Below, one piece after another: positions 26,938 through 35,351 of a stretch of 64,000 bases of DNA (position 1 is the stretch's first letter; the number at the start of each line of letters is the position of its first letter). Both the position numbers and the translations under genes were made by a program. Source of the DNA: Burkholderiales bacterium (lineage in GTDB: Bacteria; Pseudomonadota; Gammaproteobacteria; Burkholderiales; Burkholderiaceae_B); contig JAIXTE010000120.1 of NCBI GenBank assembly GCA_027484315.1, positions 1-64,000 on the forward strand. Reading direction: 5' to 3'. The notes below the pieces were generated by a model, which was not told the DNA's origin, ran no database searches, and saw only the letters and a list, made by a program, of their open reading frames with translations.

Positions 26938-27261
26938 ATGGCAACAACGCATCAAGTTGAAATTGATTTGAACACCCTTGTGATGTTGGTCAATGAAGTT
27001 GCCAAGGAGGATCCGCTGGATTACGGCGACCTGCCGGTAGATGAAATGGCCTTGCGCCATTCCTGTTGTCTTGGCGCGCTGACCATTCTTCAAAATGCGG
27101 CAATGTTCAAGGCCGAAGACCTGCTTTACGTACTACTCAGTTCAATGGCCAAGCTGATTGAAGAAAATGTGTTGCTGCACGCACAAAGCGTGGAAAAGGG
27201 CGAACAGATTCGCAGCGAACTGGTCCTGCAGATTCTGAACAGGGCCAAAAAAGGTCGCTGA
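26938..27261 (+). CDS. Hypothetical protein
   Basis: This 107-residue protein is acidic in the first half (L-P-V-D-E-M-A-L-R-H-S-C-C) and helical in the second, ending in basic residues. I do not recognise the family. ATG 26938 has ACGGAG 8 bp upstream; the frame is open further upstream without another good site. It is followed 123 bp later by the YjfB-like gene on the same strand. Good codon use and a clear ribosome binding site suggest a real gene. Confidence 0.65.
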   Translation: MATTHQVEIDLNTLVMLVNEVAKEDPLDYGDLPVDEMALRHSCCLGALTILQNAAMFKAEDLLYVLLSSMAKLIEENVLLHAQSVEKGEQIRSELVLQILNRAKKGR

Positions 27262-27384
27262 CAGGGTTTCCGAGGAAATAAAGGAAATTTTCTGGCCAGC
27301 TTCAGTTCGGGGTAACTTGAATTCCGGAGACTCAAGTTTCTCATTTTGCTGCCGTTATGGTTTGTATCGACACGGAGCGCCAAA

Positions 27385-27588
27385 ATGGACATTTCCCCAG
27401 CCGCCATGGTCAATGCCACGGTACAAATGAAGCAGGCTCAAACGCTGCAACAGGGTCAAATTGCTGTGTTCAAGAAGTCAATGGACATTGCTGAATCGTC
27501 GATTGCACAGTTGATTCAATCGGTTCCCCAGCCGCCACCACTGGCCAGCAGCGGTAACCTGGGCACCAAGCTGAATGTATATACCTGA
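27385..27588 (+). CDS. YjfB-like putative motility protein
   Basis: The 67-residue protein matches the small YjfB family: MDISPAAMVNATVQ, a central Gln-rich helix (QMKQAQTLQQGQIAVFKKSMD), and a Pro/Gly tail ending in Y-T. Members are often called putative motility proteins and are found near flagellar or unrelated genes; there is no known activity. ATG 27385 is chosen from the family start. Confidence 0.72.
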   Translation: MDISPAAMVNATVQMKQAQTLQQGQIAVFKKSMDIAESSIAQLIQSVPQPPPLASSGNLGTKLNVYT

Positions 27589-27650
27589 CCAGATCACTCT
27601 TTGAGTCTATGTTTCGAGCTGATGTAGCGTAACTTTGGTTTTTAGGCTTC

Positions 27651-27678
27651 GGTTTTCAAGCCTTGGTTTTCAAGCCTT
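27651..27678. repeat. Perfect 14-bp tandem duplication
   Basis: GGTTTTCAAGCCTT occurs twice head to tail (27651-27664, 27665-27678). The second copy includes the TetR stop codon (27670-27672, minus strand), so the duplication arose at the very end of that gene without changing the protein. Confidence 0.85.
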
Positions 27679-28275
27679 AGTGGCCAACATCATGAAACTT
27701 TGCCGCGCGGCTTGTTCCAGCTGTTTGCGGCTAAGGCTTGGGTCATTGTCTTGCGCCAGCTGCGAAACCAGCCCGTGAATTTGCACCACGATCATGGCAG
27801 CTCGCAATTTGTATTCTGCCTTGCTGATTTTTGGCTCCAGCCCGTAAATCAGCTTGAAAATTTCTTTTCTTTCCCGCGCATACACTTCTTCCACCAGTCG
27901 GGCCGCAAATGGCAGACGGTTTGACAGTGCGTAAATTTCGGCCAGCACACCAAATGTGTCTGGCCTGCGAATTTCAATCAGGATCAAATCGACAATGGTT
28001 TTAAACCGTTCAAGCTGGCTTTTGTCGCTCATCGCGTTCATGACCTGCGCCACGGCAGTTTGGTAGTTGTCCATCACATAGGTCAACAGCGCTTCAACCA
28101 GTGCTTCCTTGTTGGTGTAGTAGTGCTGCACCGTGCTCAATGAAATTCCCAGCTGGGAAGCCACCCCGCGCATGCTCAGGCCCGCATAGCCCTCGCTGGC
28201 CAATATGGCTTGTGCTGTCCCCAGGATTTCCTGTGAACGAATTTGACCCTTGTCGGTGGTGGCGTGTGTGTTCAT
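27670..28275 (-). CDS. TetR family regulator of the adjacent acyl-CoA dehydrogenase
   Basis: The 201-residue protein has a TetR helix-turn-helix at about residues 35-54 (MRGVASQLGISLSTVQHYY). The start ATG 28275 follows the family; the open frame continues upstream into the divergent gene and is discarded. The 115-bp divergent region to the acyl-CoA dehydrogenase contains repeated dyads placed across a consensus promoter, so this protein is very probably the repressor, released by an acyl-CoA. Confidence 0.9.
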   Translation of the reverse strand: MNTHATTDKGQIRSQEILGTAQAILASEGYAGLSMRGVASQLGISLSTVQHYYTNKEALVEALLTYVMDNYQTAVAQVMNAMSDKSQLERFKTIVDLILIEIRRPDTFGVLAEIYALSNRLPFAARLVEEVYARERKEIFKLIYGLEPKISKAEYKLRAAMIVVQIHGLVSQLAQDNDPSLSRKQLEQAARQSFMMLATKA

Positions 28276-28309
28276 GGGCGTTACTTTAACCTGATTATTG
28301 ATCTCATTG

Positions 28310-28370
28310 TTGACAAACCGGTCATGTGACCTATAATCAATGCACTGCAACCGGTCGGTTGACCTATAAC
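28310..28370 (+). promoter_or_regulatory. Consensus sigma-70 promoter with two direct-repeat operators
   Basis: TTGACA (28310-28315), a 16-bp spacer and TATAAT (28332-28337) match the consensus fully. AACCGGTC-N3-TGACCTATAA appears at 28316-28336 and again at 28349-28369, 33 bp (about three helical turns) apart. The second copy contains CAACCG-GT-CGGTTG (28348-28361). Repressor bound to both would cover the spacer, the -10 element and the start site. Confidence 0.8.
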
Positions 28371-28390
28371 TTTGAGAGTGTGAAGAGACA

Positions 28391-29533
28391 ATGAGATACC
28401 CCAAGCCAAGCTGGATGAATTCCGACCTTGAACTGTACCGTTCAAACATTCGCCGTTTCGTGGAAACCGAGATCAAGCCTAACCAACACAAGTGGGCCGA
28501 ACAGCAGCACGTGGATCGTGAGCTGTGGAACAAGGCCGGCGAGATGGGCTTGCTGTCTGCCGATATTCCAGAAGAGTACGGTGGCGCGGGCGGTGACTTC
28601 ACCCACATGGCTGTGTTGTTTGAAGAACTGGCCTACAGCGGTGACCGCTCCTTTGGTGTGCATGTGCACGCCATTGCAGCCCAGTACATCCTGAACCACG
28701 GCACTGAAGAGCAGAAACAGTACTTCCTGCCCAAAATGGCCAGCGGTGAAATGATTGGCGCCATCGCCATGAGCGAGCCAGGTGCCGGTTCCGACCTGCA
28801 AGGCATTCGCACCAGTGCTGTGAAAGACGGCAATCACTACGTGGTCAACGGTTCGAAGATTTTCATCTCCAACGGTTACCTGGCTGATGTGATCATTCTG
28901 GTTACTAAAACTGACCCTGCAGCTGGCGCTAAGGGTACTACCTTGCTGTTGCTGGAAACCAAGAAGGCTGAGGGTTTCAAGGTTGGCCGTATTCTTGAAA
29001 AGCTGGGTCAGAAAGGGCAAGACACCTGCGAATTGTTCTTCGACAACGTGCGCATTCCAACCCAGAACGTACTGGGCGCGGAAGGCATGGGCTTCATGCA
29101 GTTGATGGTTGAATTACCTTACGAGCGCTTGATGCTGGGCGTTGGCGCAATGGCCGCCATTGAAATGGCCATTGAAATCACGCTGGAATACACCAAAGAG
29201 CGCAAGGCCTTCGGTAAAACGATTTTTGATTTCCAGAACACCCGTTTCAAGATGGCTGAATTGAAATCACAGGCTGTTGTGGCCCGTGCATTTATCGACA
29301 ATTCGATTGAAAAGCTGGTGGCCGGCAAACTGGATGCAGCAACAGCTTCCATTGCAAAACTGCACTTGAGCGAACTGGAATGCAAGGTGATCGACGAATG
29401 CCTGCAGTTCTTCGGTGGTTATGGCTACATGATGGAATACCCGATTGCACAAATGTATGCAGATGCGCGCGTACAGCGTATTTACGGTGGTTCCAGTGAA
29501 ATCATGAAAGAAATTATTGCCAGGTCGCTGTAA
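28391..29533 (+). CDS. Acyl-CoA dehydrogenase
   Basis: The 380-residue FAD enzyme has normal length and all class motifs: IAMSEPGAGSDLQGIRT near residue 130, the F-F-D-N-V-R-I-P segment, and IYGGSSEIMKEIIARSL at the end with the catalytic Glu in GGSSE. It should introduce the first double bond in beta-oxidation or in branched-chain acyl-CoA catabolism. It stands alone behind a strong, repressor-covered promoter and ends at a double hairpin. Confidence 0.92.
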   Translation: MRYPKPSWMNSDLELYRSNIRRFVETEIKPNQHKWAEQQHVDRELWNKAGEMGLLSADIPEEYGGAGGDFTHMAVLFEELAYSGDRSFGVHVHAIAAQYILNHGTEEQKQYFLPKMASGEMIGAIAMSEPGAGSDLQGIRTSAVKDGNHYVVNGSKIFISNGYLADVIILVTKTDPAAGAKGTTLLLLETKKAEGFKVGRILEKLGQKGQDTCELFFDNVRIPTQNVLGAEGMGFMQLMVELPYERLMLGVGAMAAIEMAIEITLEYTKERKAFGKTIFDFQNTRFKMAELKSQAVVARAFIDNSIEKLVAGKLDAATASIAKLHLSELECKVIDECLQFFGGYGYMMEYPIAQMYADARVQRIYGGSSEIMKEIIARSL

Positions 29534-29539
29534 CTGGTT

Positions 29540-29607
29540 GCAGTGCTTATTGCACTGCTGTTTGTGCAGAACAAAGCCCTCGATTCAAAACAATCGAGGG
29601 CTTTTTT
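29540..29607 (+). terminator. Hairpin plus Rho-independent terminator
   Basis: GCAGTGC-N5-GCACTGC (29540-29558) is a first hairpin without a T-run. The second, AGCCCTCGATT with AATCGAGGGCT (29575-29602), is an 11-bp stem followed by six Ts. It ends the acyl-CoA dehydrogenase transcript just before the convergent TauE gene. Confidence 0.9.
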
Positions 29608-29628
29608 GTGTCTGCGGCTTTAGACTGA

Positions 29629-30438
29629 TTACAGATTCTTGACGATCATCAACACGGCAACCACCAGGCACATCAAGCCAAATGCCTTTTTAAGATGAGG
29701 GCCAGGTAGTTTGCTGGAAATCATTCTGCCGCCCAACATGCCGACCGCTGCAGCGGCCGAAAAGGTTACGCCAATTTCCACATTGAATTCACCAGCCCCT
29801 GCGCTGTTCAGTACCCCTACAGCGGACACCATGGATATGACAGCCAGCGAAGTCACCGTAACCGATTGAACACTTAAATTGGTGAATCGTTGTAAGGCCG
29901 GCACCAGTACAAAGCCCCCACCCACACCCAGCAAACCAGACAGAAACCCTGCAACAGCGCCGGATGCCATCAACGCACGCGCACAGGGCCAAGTCCAGAT
30001 GAAGCGCCCCGTGGCGGGGTTTCGAATGCAAGGGCAATTGCTTTTCGCACCCTCGGGCGGCGCGTCAATTGCGTTCTGTAGGGAATTCTTGCTGCTGCGA
30101 AACGCGTTGAAAGCAACCCACATCAGAACCACTGCAAAAGCAAGGCCGAGAATTCGAGTATCCACTTGCCTGGCCGTCCAAAATCCCAGTGGCGAACATA
30201 AAAGGCCCACCGTACCCATCAACATCGCAGCCTTGTAGCGCACTTCACCCGCGCGTAATCCCAGTGCAGCACCCAGCATTGCGGCCAAACCAACCGCCAG
30301 CAAACCAATGGGTGCAACTTCCTGCACAGCCAGGCCGGTGGAGAACACAAGCAATGGAACCGCCAATACGCCGCCACCTGCGCCGGTGAGCGCCATAATC
30401 AGACCGATTAGTAAACCTAAAGCAAGAATTCCTAGCAT
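29629..30438 (-). CDS. TauE/SafE family sulfite/organosulfur permease
   Basis: The protein of about 269 residues has eight or so hydrophobic helices and the duplicated family motif: LTGAGGGVLAVP near the N-terminus and LLGVGGGFVLVP near residue 170. A cytoplasmic loop contains three closely spaced Cys (C-P-C, then C-A). TauE/SafE proteins export sulfite, sulfoacetate or related anions. ATG 30438 begins directly before the first helix; TTG 30471 would add 11 residues and has no better ribosome binding site. It is monocistronic. Confidence 0.85.
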   Translation of the reverse strand: MLGILALGLLIGLIMALTGAGGGVLAVPLLVFSTGLAVQEVAPIGLLAVGLAAMLGAALGLRAGEVRYKAAMLMGTVGLLCSPLGFWTARQVDTRILGLAFAVVLMWVAFNAFRSSKNSLQNAIDAPPEGAKSNCPCIRNPATGRFIWTWPCARALMASGAVAGFLSGLLGVGGGFVLVPALQRFTNLSVQSVTVTSLAVISMVSAVGVLNSAGAGEFNVEIGVTFSAAAAVGMLGGRMISSKLPGPHLKKAFGLMCLVVAVLMIVKNL

Positions 30439-30936
30439 TAGGACATACCGGGAATATTCAAAGGAGAGCAAATCGACGGGGTCTGAATGCGAGTGTTTCT
30501 GTACAAGAAAGTCATCGTCCGAAGTAGTCTGGTGTTTTGTACATTGTACACATGCGGAACGTTTGTTGATTCATCTCGTCATTCTGAATGTGGTCATAAT
30601 GTCCAATTGACTTTTGTTAAAAATTATTTTGGAAAATCATTAACGTTTTGTGCGATCTTGGATTGATCAAATAATCCAACCCTTTCGGGGGATAAGGATT
30701 GCTTGTTTTGAGTGTGATTTTTAAATTTTTTATCTTTTAAAATAATCGTTTTTTTACTATTAATAAGTCATTTGCCAATCATTTCCCTAGTTTGCAGAGG
30801 TAATCGCAATAAATTGGGGAAGACTGGAACATTCATGTCGTGTTAATTCAATCTTGGCTGCGGTTGGTTGGCTGGCCGAGCCATCCGCAGGAATTACCGA
30901 GTATGCTTCAGCTTTCAACCTGAGCTTTGTGAACAC
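30439..30936. other. Long A+T-rich intergenic region with TGTACA dyad
   Basis: No credible gene is seen. TGTACA-T-TGTACA (30538-30550) is a perfect dyad with a further TGTACA at 30500-30505. The right part (about 30600-30830) is very A+T-rich with T-tracts, as expected for an H-NS-bound or curved region upstream of the isochorismatase and H-NS genes. The promoter of the isochorismatase gene must lie here. Confidence 0.5.
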
Positions 30937-31530
30937 ATGTTATTGAATCAAGAATCCAGCCAACTCGTCCTGGTCGATTACCAGCAGAAATTGATGCCAG
31001 CCATTCATCAAGCTGACGAGGTCTATCGAAATGCATTGATACTGGCGACTTTGGCCAAGAAAATGCGCGTCCCTTCCTACGCCACTGAACATGTACCCGA
31101 GAAGATTGGTTCCTTTATTCCTGAATTGGCTGCCTTGTGCAAAGGCACCATGCGCAAAACCCAGTTTAGCGCTTGCCCTGAAGGTTTGGTGGATTTGCTG
31201 ACCAGTAAAGCACCGGCTGGTAATGCACGAAGCCTGCCTAAGCACCTCCAAAAGAATAATCAGGACTCCGATAGACCCAGTATTGTCATTGCAGGTGTCG
31301 AGGCCCATGTGTGTTTACTTCAAACAGCATTGGATTTGCTGAATGATGAAATGGAAGTTTGGGTTGTAACCGATGCGTGTGGTTCAAGAACGGAAAGAAA
31401 TCGCGATGCCGCTTTTGATCGATTGGCCGGTAATGGCGCTGAATTGGTGACTACTGAAATGGTTGTTTTTGAATGGCTTGAGGGTGCAGAAAATGAGCAT
31501 TTCAAATTTGCACTTGACCTGATTAAGTAA
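30937..31530 (+). CDS. Isochorismatase-family cysteine hydrolase
   Basis: The 197-residue protein has the family triad positions: Asp in LVLVDYQQ, Lys in the M-R-K-T-Q-F region and Cys in GVEAHVCLLQTALDL, the motif of the YcaC-like group. An insert of about 23 residues (APAGNARSLPKHLQ onward) lies before the Cys strand. Substrates of this group are mostly unknown amides. ATG 30937 is preferred because the upstream TTG 30868 would add residues not seen in the family. The H-NS gene follows after 79 bp. Confidence 0.87.
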   Translation: MLLNQESSQLVLVDYQQKLMPAIHQADEVYRNALILATLAKKMRVPSYATEHVPEKIGSFIPELAALCKGTMRKTQFSACPEGLVDLLTSKAPAGNARSLPKHLQKNNQDSDRPSIVIAGVEAHVCLLQTALDLLNDEMEVWVVTDACGSRTERNRDAAFDRLAGNGAELVTTEMVVFEWLEGAENEHFKFALDLIK

Positions 31531-31609
31531 ACAATTTATTTTAAAAGCACGATTGGTTTTAAAACCAACACTTCAAGGGTTTGTTAATAATATTTTAAGA
31601 AAGATCAAA

Positions 31610-31939
31610 ATGAAAAAATTGAATTTGTCTGCTTTAAGTGCCTCTGAACTTCAGCAATTGAAGTCAGAGATTGAGAAAGAACTGACTGATCGCAGTTCAA
31701 AGTTGCAAGCCATTGAAGAAGTCAAAAAACTGGCGGCTTCCAAAGGTTTGAAGCTTGAAGAACTGTTTGCCGAAATGGGCGCGAGCAAAGTCAAGGGCAA
31801 ACGCGAGTTGGGTCCAGCCCCGGTTCGTTTCCGTCATCCTCAGGATTCTTCTTTGACTTGGTCCGGCCGTGGCAAACGTCCGAACTGGATGAAGGATGCA
31901 TTGTCCAAGGGTTTGACTGAAGACCAGATGCGCATCTAA
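31610..31939 (+). CDS. H-NS family nucleoid protein
   Basis: The 109-residue protein has an N-terminal coiled-coil dimerisation helix (about residues 8-60) and a C-terminal DNA-binding motif TWSGRGKRPNWM, the form typical of beta-proteobacterial H-NS. It would bind A+T-rich DNA in the minor groove and silence acquired genes, possibly including the A+T-rich helicase region in this window. ATG 31610 has a weak A-rich ribosome binding site. A strong terminator follows. Confidence 0.93.
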   Translation: MKKLNLSALSASELQQLKSEIEKELTDRSSKLQAIEEVKKLAASKGLKLEELFAEMGASKVKGKRELGPAPVRFRHPQDSSLTWSGRGKRPNWMKDALSKGLTEDQMRI

Positions 31940-31960
31940 CACTCCGGTACGCCCCACGAA

Positions 31961-31998
31961 AAGCCGTTGCTTGTGCATGCAAGCAGCGGTTTTTTTTC
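31961..31998 (+). terminator. Rho-independent terminator after the H-NS gene
   Basis: GCCGTTGCTTG and CAAGCAGCGGT form an 11-bp imperfect stem with a TGCATG loop, followed by a run of eight Ts. Confidence 0.9.
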
Positions 31999-32120
31999 GT
32001 AGGCCCTTGGTTCGGCGTTCGTTACTGCTCATCAAGGCTTTCGTATCGCAGGCCTTTGAGTCGGTGTTAGTTACTGCTCATCTCGCCTTGGCCAAGGCTG
32101 ATTTCCCGTCTTGTTGATTC

Positions 32121-32181
32121 TGGCTCGGGGCATGCGACACGCTAAAGCGTGCTCGCATCGATTGCTTGCGCAATCGCCCCG
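32121..32181. repeat. Cloverleaf-like inverted repeat
   Basis: An outer stem CGGGGC (32126-32131) with GCCCCG (32176-32181) encloses two adjacent hairpins. The first is ATGCGA-CACGCT-AA-AGCGTG-C-TCGCAT (32132-32158), 12 bp with one bulge. The second is CGATTGC-TTGC-GCAATCG (32159-32176). The result is a three-way junction with almost no unpaired bases; both strands can fold. It could be a REP-like element or the end of an RNA. Confidence 0.7.
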
Positions 32182-32293
32182 CGCTGCGAATCAGCCGGGA
32201 AGCCTTGCCCTGAATCGGCAAGATGATGCAGCAAACGAACCCCTCACAGGATGCGAACTTGCGCCGGTTAAGGGCTGATGATTGAATGAACGC

Positions 32294-32342
32294 CGCAGGT
32301 CGCAGGTCGCAGGTCGCAGGTCGCAGGTCGCAGGTCGCAGGT
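32294..32342. repeat. Seven tandem copies of CGCAGGT
   Basis: Seven exact 7-bp copies run from 32294 to 32342, then a diverged copy CGTGAGC. Exact identity points to recent slippage. The unit is not a multiple of three and lies outside any gene. Confidence 0.95.
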
Positions 32343-32551
32343 CGTGAGCCGTAAGCATCAGGCGCAGCCCCTTCAAGTTTGCGAAGGCAGCATTGCCCTC
32401 GCACCGCCATTCAGGAAAGCCTGCCCGTTTTGAATTCACACGCAACGTTCGGCTTTAAGCCGACACCGGGTTCGGCCATGTGTTTTGCCGAACCACGGTG
32501 AGTCAGGGGGAATTCAAAAAAGGGAAATACAGGGTTTCGGCGGAAGAGGGT

Positions 32552-32639
32552 ATGCGCCTGAACAAACGAAGAACGGCTCATGCATGCGCCTGAACAAACG
32601 AAGAACTACTCATGCGCCTGAACAAACGAAGAACGAATC
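32552..32639. repeat. Three tandem 28-bp repeats
   Basis: ATGCGCCTGAACAAACGAAG followed by AACNNCTC-like ends occurs at 32552, 32584 and 32612, the first unit carrying four extra bases. Each unit could encode M-R-L-N-K-R-R. The array lies 19 bp from the metZ stop codon on the opposite side. Confidence 0.9.
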
Positions 32640-32657
32640 ATGCACCCAAGTGAACGT

Positions 32658-33869
32658 TCAGCCCAATCCGCGTATCAGGTCTTTCTTCAAGTCCGCCACA
32701 TCTTCCAACCCAATCGCCAACCGAATCAGGCCCTGCTTGATACCTGCCGCTTCACGCGCCTCAGGGCTCAGTCGCCCATGGGTCGTCGTACCGGGGTGGG
32801 TGATGGTGGTGCGCGTATCACCCAGGTTGGCCGTAATGGACATCAATTGGCTGCTGTCAATCACTTGCCATGCCTTCGCGCGGGCTTCATCTTCGCTGCT
32901 TGCTTTCACTTCAAACGACACAATGGCGCCGCCGGTTTTTTGCTGCTTCATGGCCAATTCGTGTTGTGGGTGGCTTTTCAATCCGGGGTAGTACACCTTA
33001 CTAACTGCTGGGTGGGCTTCCAGCCAGGTGGCAATTTCAAGCGCTGCTGCAGACTGCGCCAACATGCGAATGTTCAGTGTTTCCAAACCTTTGAAAAGTA
33101 CCCAGGCATTGAATGCTGACAGGGTAGGGCCTGCAGTGCGCAGCACGGGCAGAATCTTGTCTTTCAGCAGGTCTTTGGGGCCGCAAATGGCGCCACCCAG
33201 CACACGGCCTTGCCCGTCAAGGTACTTGGTCGCGGAATGGATAATGATTTCCGTGCCAAATTCCACTGGCTTTTGCAGCGCGGGTGTGCAGAAGCAGTTG
33301 TCGACCACGTTGTAAATGTTGTACTTCCTGGCCAGGTCGCTGAGCGCGCGCATGTCCAGAATTTCAGTCAACGGGTTGGATGGTGTTTCGCTATAAAACA
33401 GCTTGGTGTTCGGCTTGATGGCCTTTTCCCAAGCGTCCATGCTGGTGCCATCTACAAACGTAGTTTCAATGCCAAAGCGCGACAGGATATTCACGAACAA
33501 TTGCACCGTGGCGCCAAACAAAGCTTTTGAAGCAATGATGTGGTCGCCCGCATTCAGCAAGCCCATGCAGGCGGTGGTAATGGCAGCCATGCCGCTTGAT
33601 GTGGCCAAACAGTATTCCGTGTCTTCAAGCACAGCCAGGCGCTGTTCAAACATCTGCACGCTGGGGTTGGTGAAGCGTGCGTACACATTGCCTTCTTCCG
33701 TGCCAGCAAAGCGTGCGGCCGCCTGCGCAGCGCTGTCGAACACGAAGCTGGATGTCAGAAACATTGCTTCAGAATGTTCGCCAAATTCAGTGCGGTGGCT
33801 GCCGGCGCGAATGGCCTGTGTTGCTGTGGCCCATTCCGCGGGGTTTGCTTTGGGTTTCTTGTTGCTCAT
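32658..33869 (-). CDS. metZ: O-succinylhomoserine sulfhydrylase
   Basis: The 403-residue PLP enzyme of the Cys/Met metabolism family converts O-succinylhomoserine and sulfide to homocysteine, the direct-sulfuration step to methionine. The PLP Lys is in [16 protein letters not shown]; upstream motifs are [14 protein letters not shown] and YSETPSNP. The ATG at 33869 overlaps the gltX stop by 4 bp, so the two are translated as one unit. The gene ends near the 28-bp repeats. Confidence 0.9.
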   Translation of the reverse strand: MSNKKPKANPAEWATATQAIRAGSHRTEFGEHSEAMFLTSSFVFDSAAQAAARFAGTEEGNVYARFTNPSVQMFEQRLAVLEDTEYCLATSSGMAAITTACMGLLNAGDHIIASKALFGATVQLFVNILSRFGIETTFVDGTSMDAWEKAIKPNTKLFYSETPSNPLTEILDMRALSDLARKYNIYNVVDNCFCTPALQKPVEFGTEIIIHSATKYLDGQGRVLGGAICGPKDLLKDKILPVLRTAGPTLSAFNAWVLFKGLETLNIRMLAQSAAALEIATWLEAHPAVSKVYYPGLKSHPQHELAMKQQKTGGAIVSFEVKASSEDEARAKAWQVIDSSQLMSITANLGDTRTTITHPGTTTHGRLSPEAREAAGIKQGLIRLAIGLEDVADLKKDLIRGLG

Positions 33870-35287
33870 GATTGCAGTCCTTGCGCAATGCGAGTTTGTA
33901 CAGTGTGCTTGCCCAACAGGTTCATCACCTTGTCAATGGAAGGCGTTTGCGTAATGCCGGTCAACATCAATCGCAAAGGCATGGCCAATTTTGGCATTTT
34001 CAGGCCGTGGTTCTTGATGGTGGTTTTCACCAAACCATTCAGGGCTTCCACATTCCATTCCACGCTGTTCAAGCCCTCGTTGAATTCCGCCAGGGCTGCA
34101 CGCACACCGGCTTCTTCCAGCATAGGGTTTAATTCCTCTGCATTTACCTGTGGCACACGGTAGAACAGGGCGGCTTCATCACGCAGTTGTACCAGTGTGG
34201 AAGCGCGTTCCAGCACCACATCAAGCACATCGCCCAACGCAGGGCCTTCTGCAGAATCTACACCCGCCTTGTTCAAGCGGCTTTGCAAATCGGAAAGCAG
34301 CAATTCCTTTGGCGCCTGCTTCATGTAGTGGGCATTCACCCACTTCAATTTTTCAGGGTCGAACTGCGCAGCTGATTTGGACAGGTTGGTGGAATCAAAC
34401 CATTGAATCAGTTGTTCACGGCTGAACAGCTCGTCATCACCGTGGCTCCAGCCCAGGCGGGCCAGGTAATTGATCATCGCATCGGGCAAAAAGCCTTCTT
34501 CGTGGTACTGAACCACGCTGACCGCACCATGGCGCTTGGACAGTTTTTCGCCGTCTGGCCCCAAAATCATCGGGATGTGGCCGTAAATTGGCTGCTCTCC
34601 GCCCAGTGCCTTCAAAATGTTGATTTGGCGTGGTGTGTTGTTGATGTGGTCGTCACCGCGAATCACGTGGGTGATCTCCATTTCCCAATCGTCCACCACC
34701 ACACAGAAATTGTAGGTTGGGGTGCCGTCTTGCCGGGCAATGATCAAGTCGTCCATTTCTTCGTTGTTGATTGAAATGGGGCCTTTGACCAGGTCGTCCC
34801 AGGTCACCACGCCTGTCAACGGGTTCTTGAAGCGCACCACCGGGGCAACACCTGCGGGTGGTGTGGGCAGGGTCTTGCCAGCTTCCGGGCGCCAGGTGCC
34901 GTCATAACGAATGCGCTGACCGTTTTCCCGTTGCTTTTCACGCATTTGATTCACTTCTTCCTGGCTACAGTAGCAAAGGTAGGCATCGCCTTTTTCCAGA
35001 AGCTTGTCGAGCATGGCCTTATAACGGTCGATGCGCTGCATCTGGAAAAAAGGACCTTCGTCGTATTCCAGGTTCAACCAAGCCATGCCGTCCATGATGG
35101 CTTGAACCGCTTCCGGGGTGGAGCGTTCAACATCCGTGTCTTCAACCCGCAAAATGAATTGCCCCTTGTTGTGGCGGGCAAATGCCCAGCTGTACAGGGC
35201 AGTTCGGGCGCCTCCCAGATGCAGGTAGCCAGTGGGGCTGGGTGCAAAACGGGTACGTACTGTTCGGATTTTAGGATCTGTAGACAT
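33866..35287 (-). CDS. gltX: Glutamyl-tRNA synthetase
   Basis: The 473-residue class I synthetase has the HIGH-type motif [14 protein letters not shown] at residue 16 onward and the KMSKS-type motif KLSKRHGAV near residue 247, with the C-terminal anticodon-binding domain in full. It charges tRNA-Glu (and tRNA-Gln in many beta-proteobacteria using the amidotransferase route). ATG 35287 is divergent from the DUF882 gene with 64 bp between; both promoters share this A+T-rich gap. Confidence 0.96.
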   Translation of the reverse strand: MSTDPKIRTVRTRFAPSPTGYLHLGGARTALYSWAFARHNKGQFILRVEDTDVERSTPEAVQAIMDGMAWLNLEYDEGPFFQMQRIDRYKAMLDKLLEKGDAYLCYCSQEEVNQMREKQRENGQRIRYDGTWRPEAGKTLPTPPAGVAPVVRFKNPLTGVVTWDDLVKGPISINNEEMDDLIIARQDGTPTYNFCVVVDDWEMEITHVIRGDDHINNTPRQINILKALGGEQPIYGHIPMILGPDGEKLSKRHGAVSVVQYHEEGFLPDAMINYLARLGWSHGDDELFSREQLIQWFDSTNLSKSAAQFDPEKLKWVNAHYMKQAPKELLLSDLQSRLNKAGVDSAEGPALGDVLDVVLERASTLVQLRDEAALFYRVPQVNAEELNPMLEEAGVRAALAEFNEGLNSVEWNVEALNGLVKTTIKNHGLKMPKLAMPLRLMLTGITQTPSIDKVMNLLGKHTVQTRIAQGLQS

Positions 35288-35351
35288 GGATTAGTGACTT
35301 TTTTTCAAAGAACTCTTATTATAAGTTCGAGTAAATTCTTAAGTTAAGGCA

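Larger units (their letters stand above)
31999..32657. other. Gene-free, repeat-rich region
   Basis: About 660 bases have no credible gene. Contents: a degenerate ~42-bp direct repeat with TTACTGCTCATC (starting near 31997 and 32046), a complex inverted repeat (32121-32181), a 7-bp tandem array (32294-32342) and three 28-bp units (32552-32639). ORFs in this stretch read repeated amino-acid strings and are not believable. Confidence 0.7.

Noticed and set aside
32078-32445. ORFs with repeated PATCDLR strings
   Set aside because: They are translations of the 7-bp array and inverted repeats, without start context or family resemblance.
32294-32639. CRISPR array
   Set aside because: The repeats are directly tandem with no unique spacers, and no cas genes are nearby.
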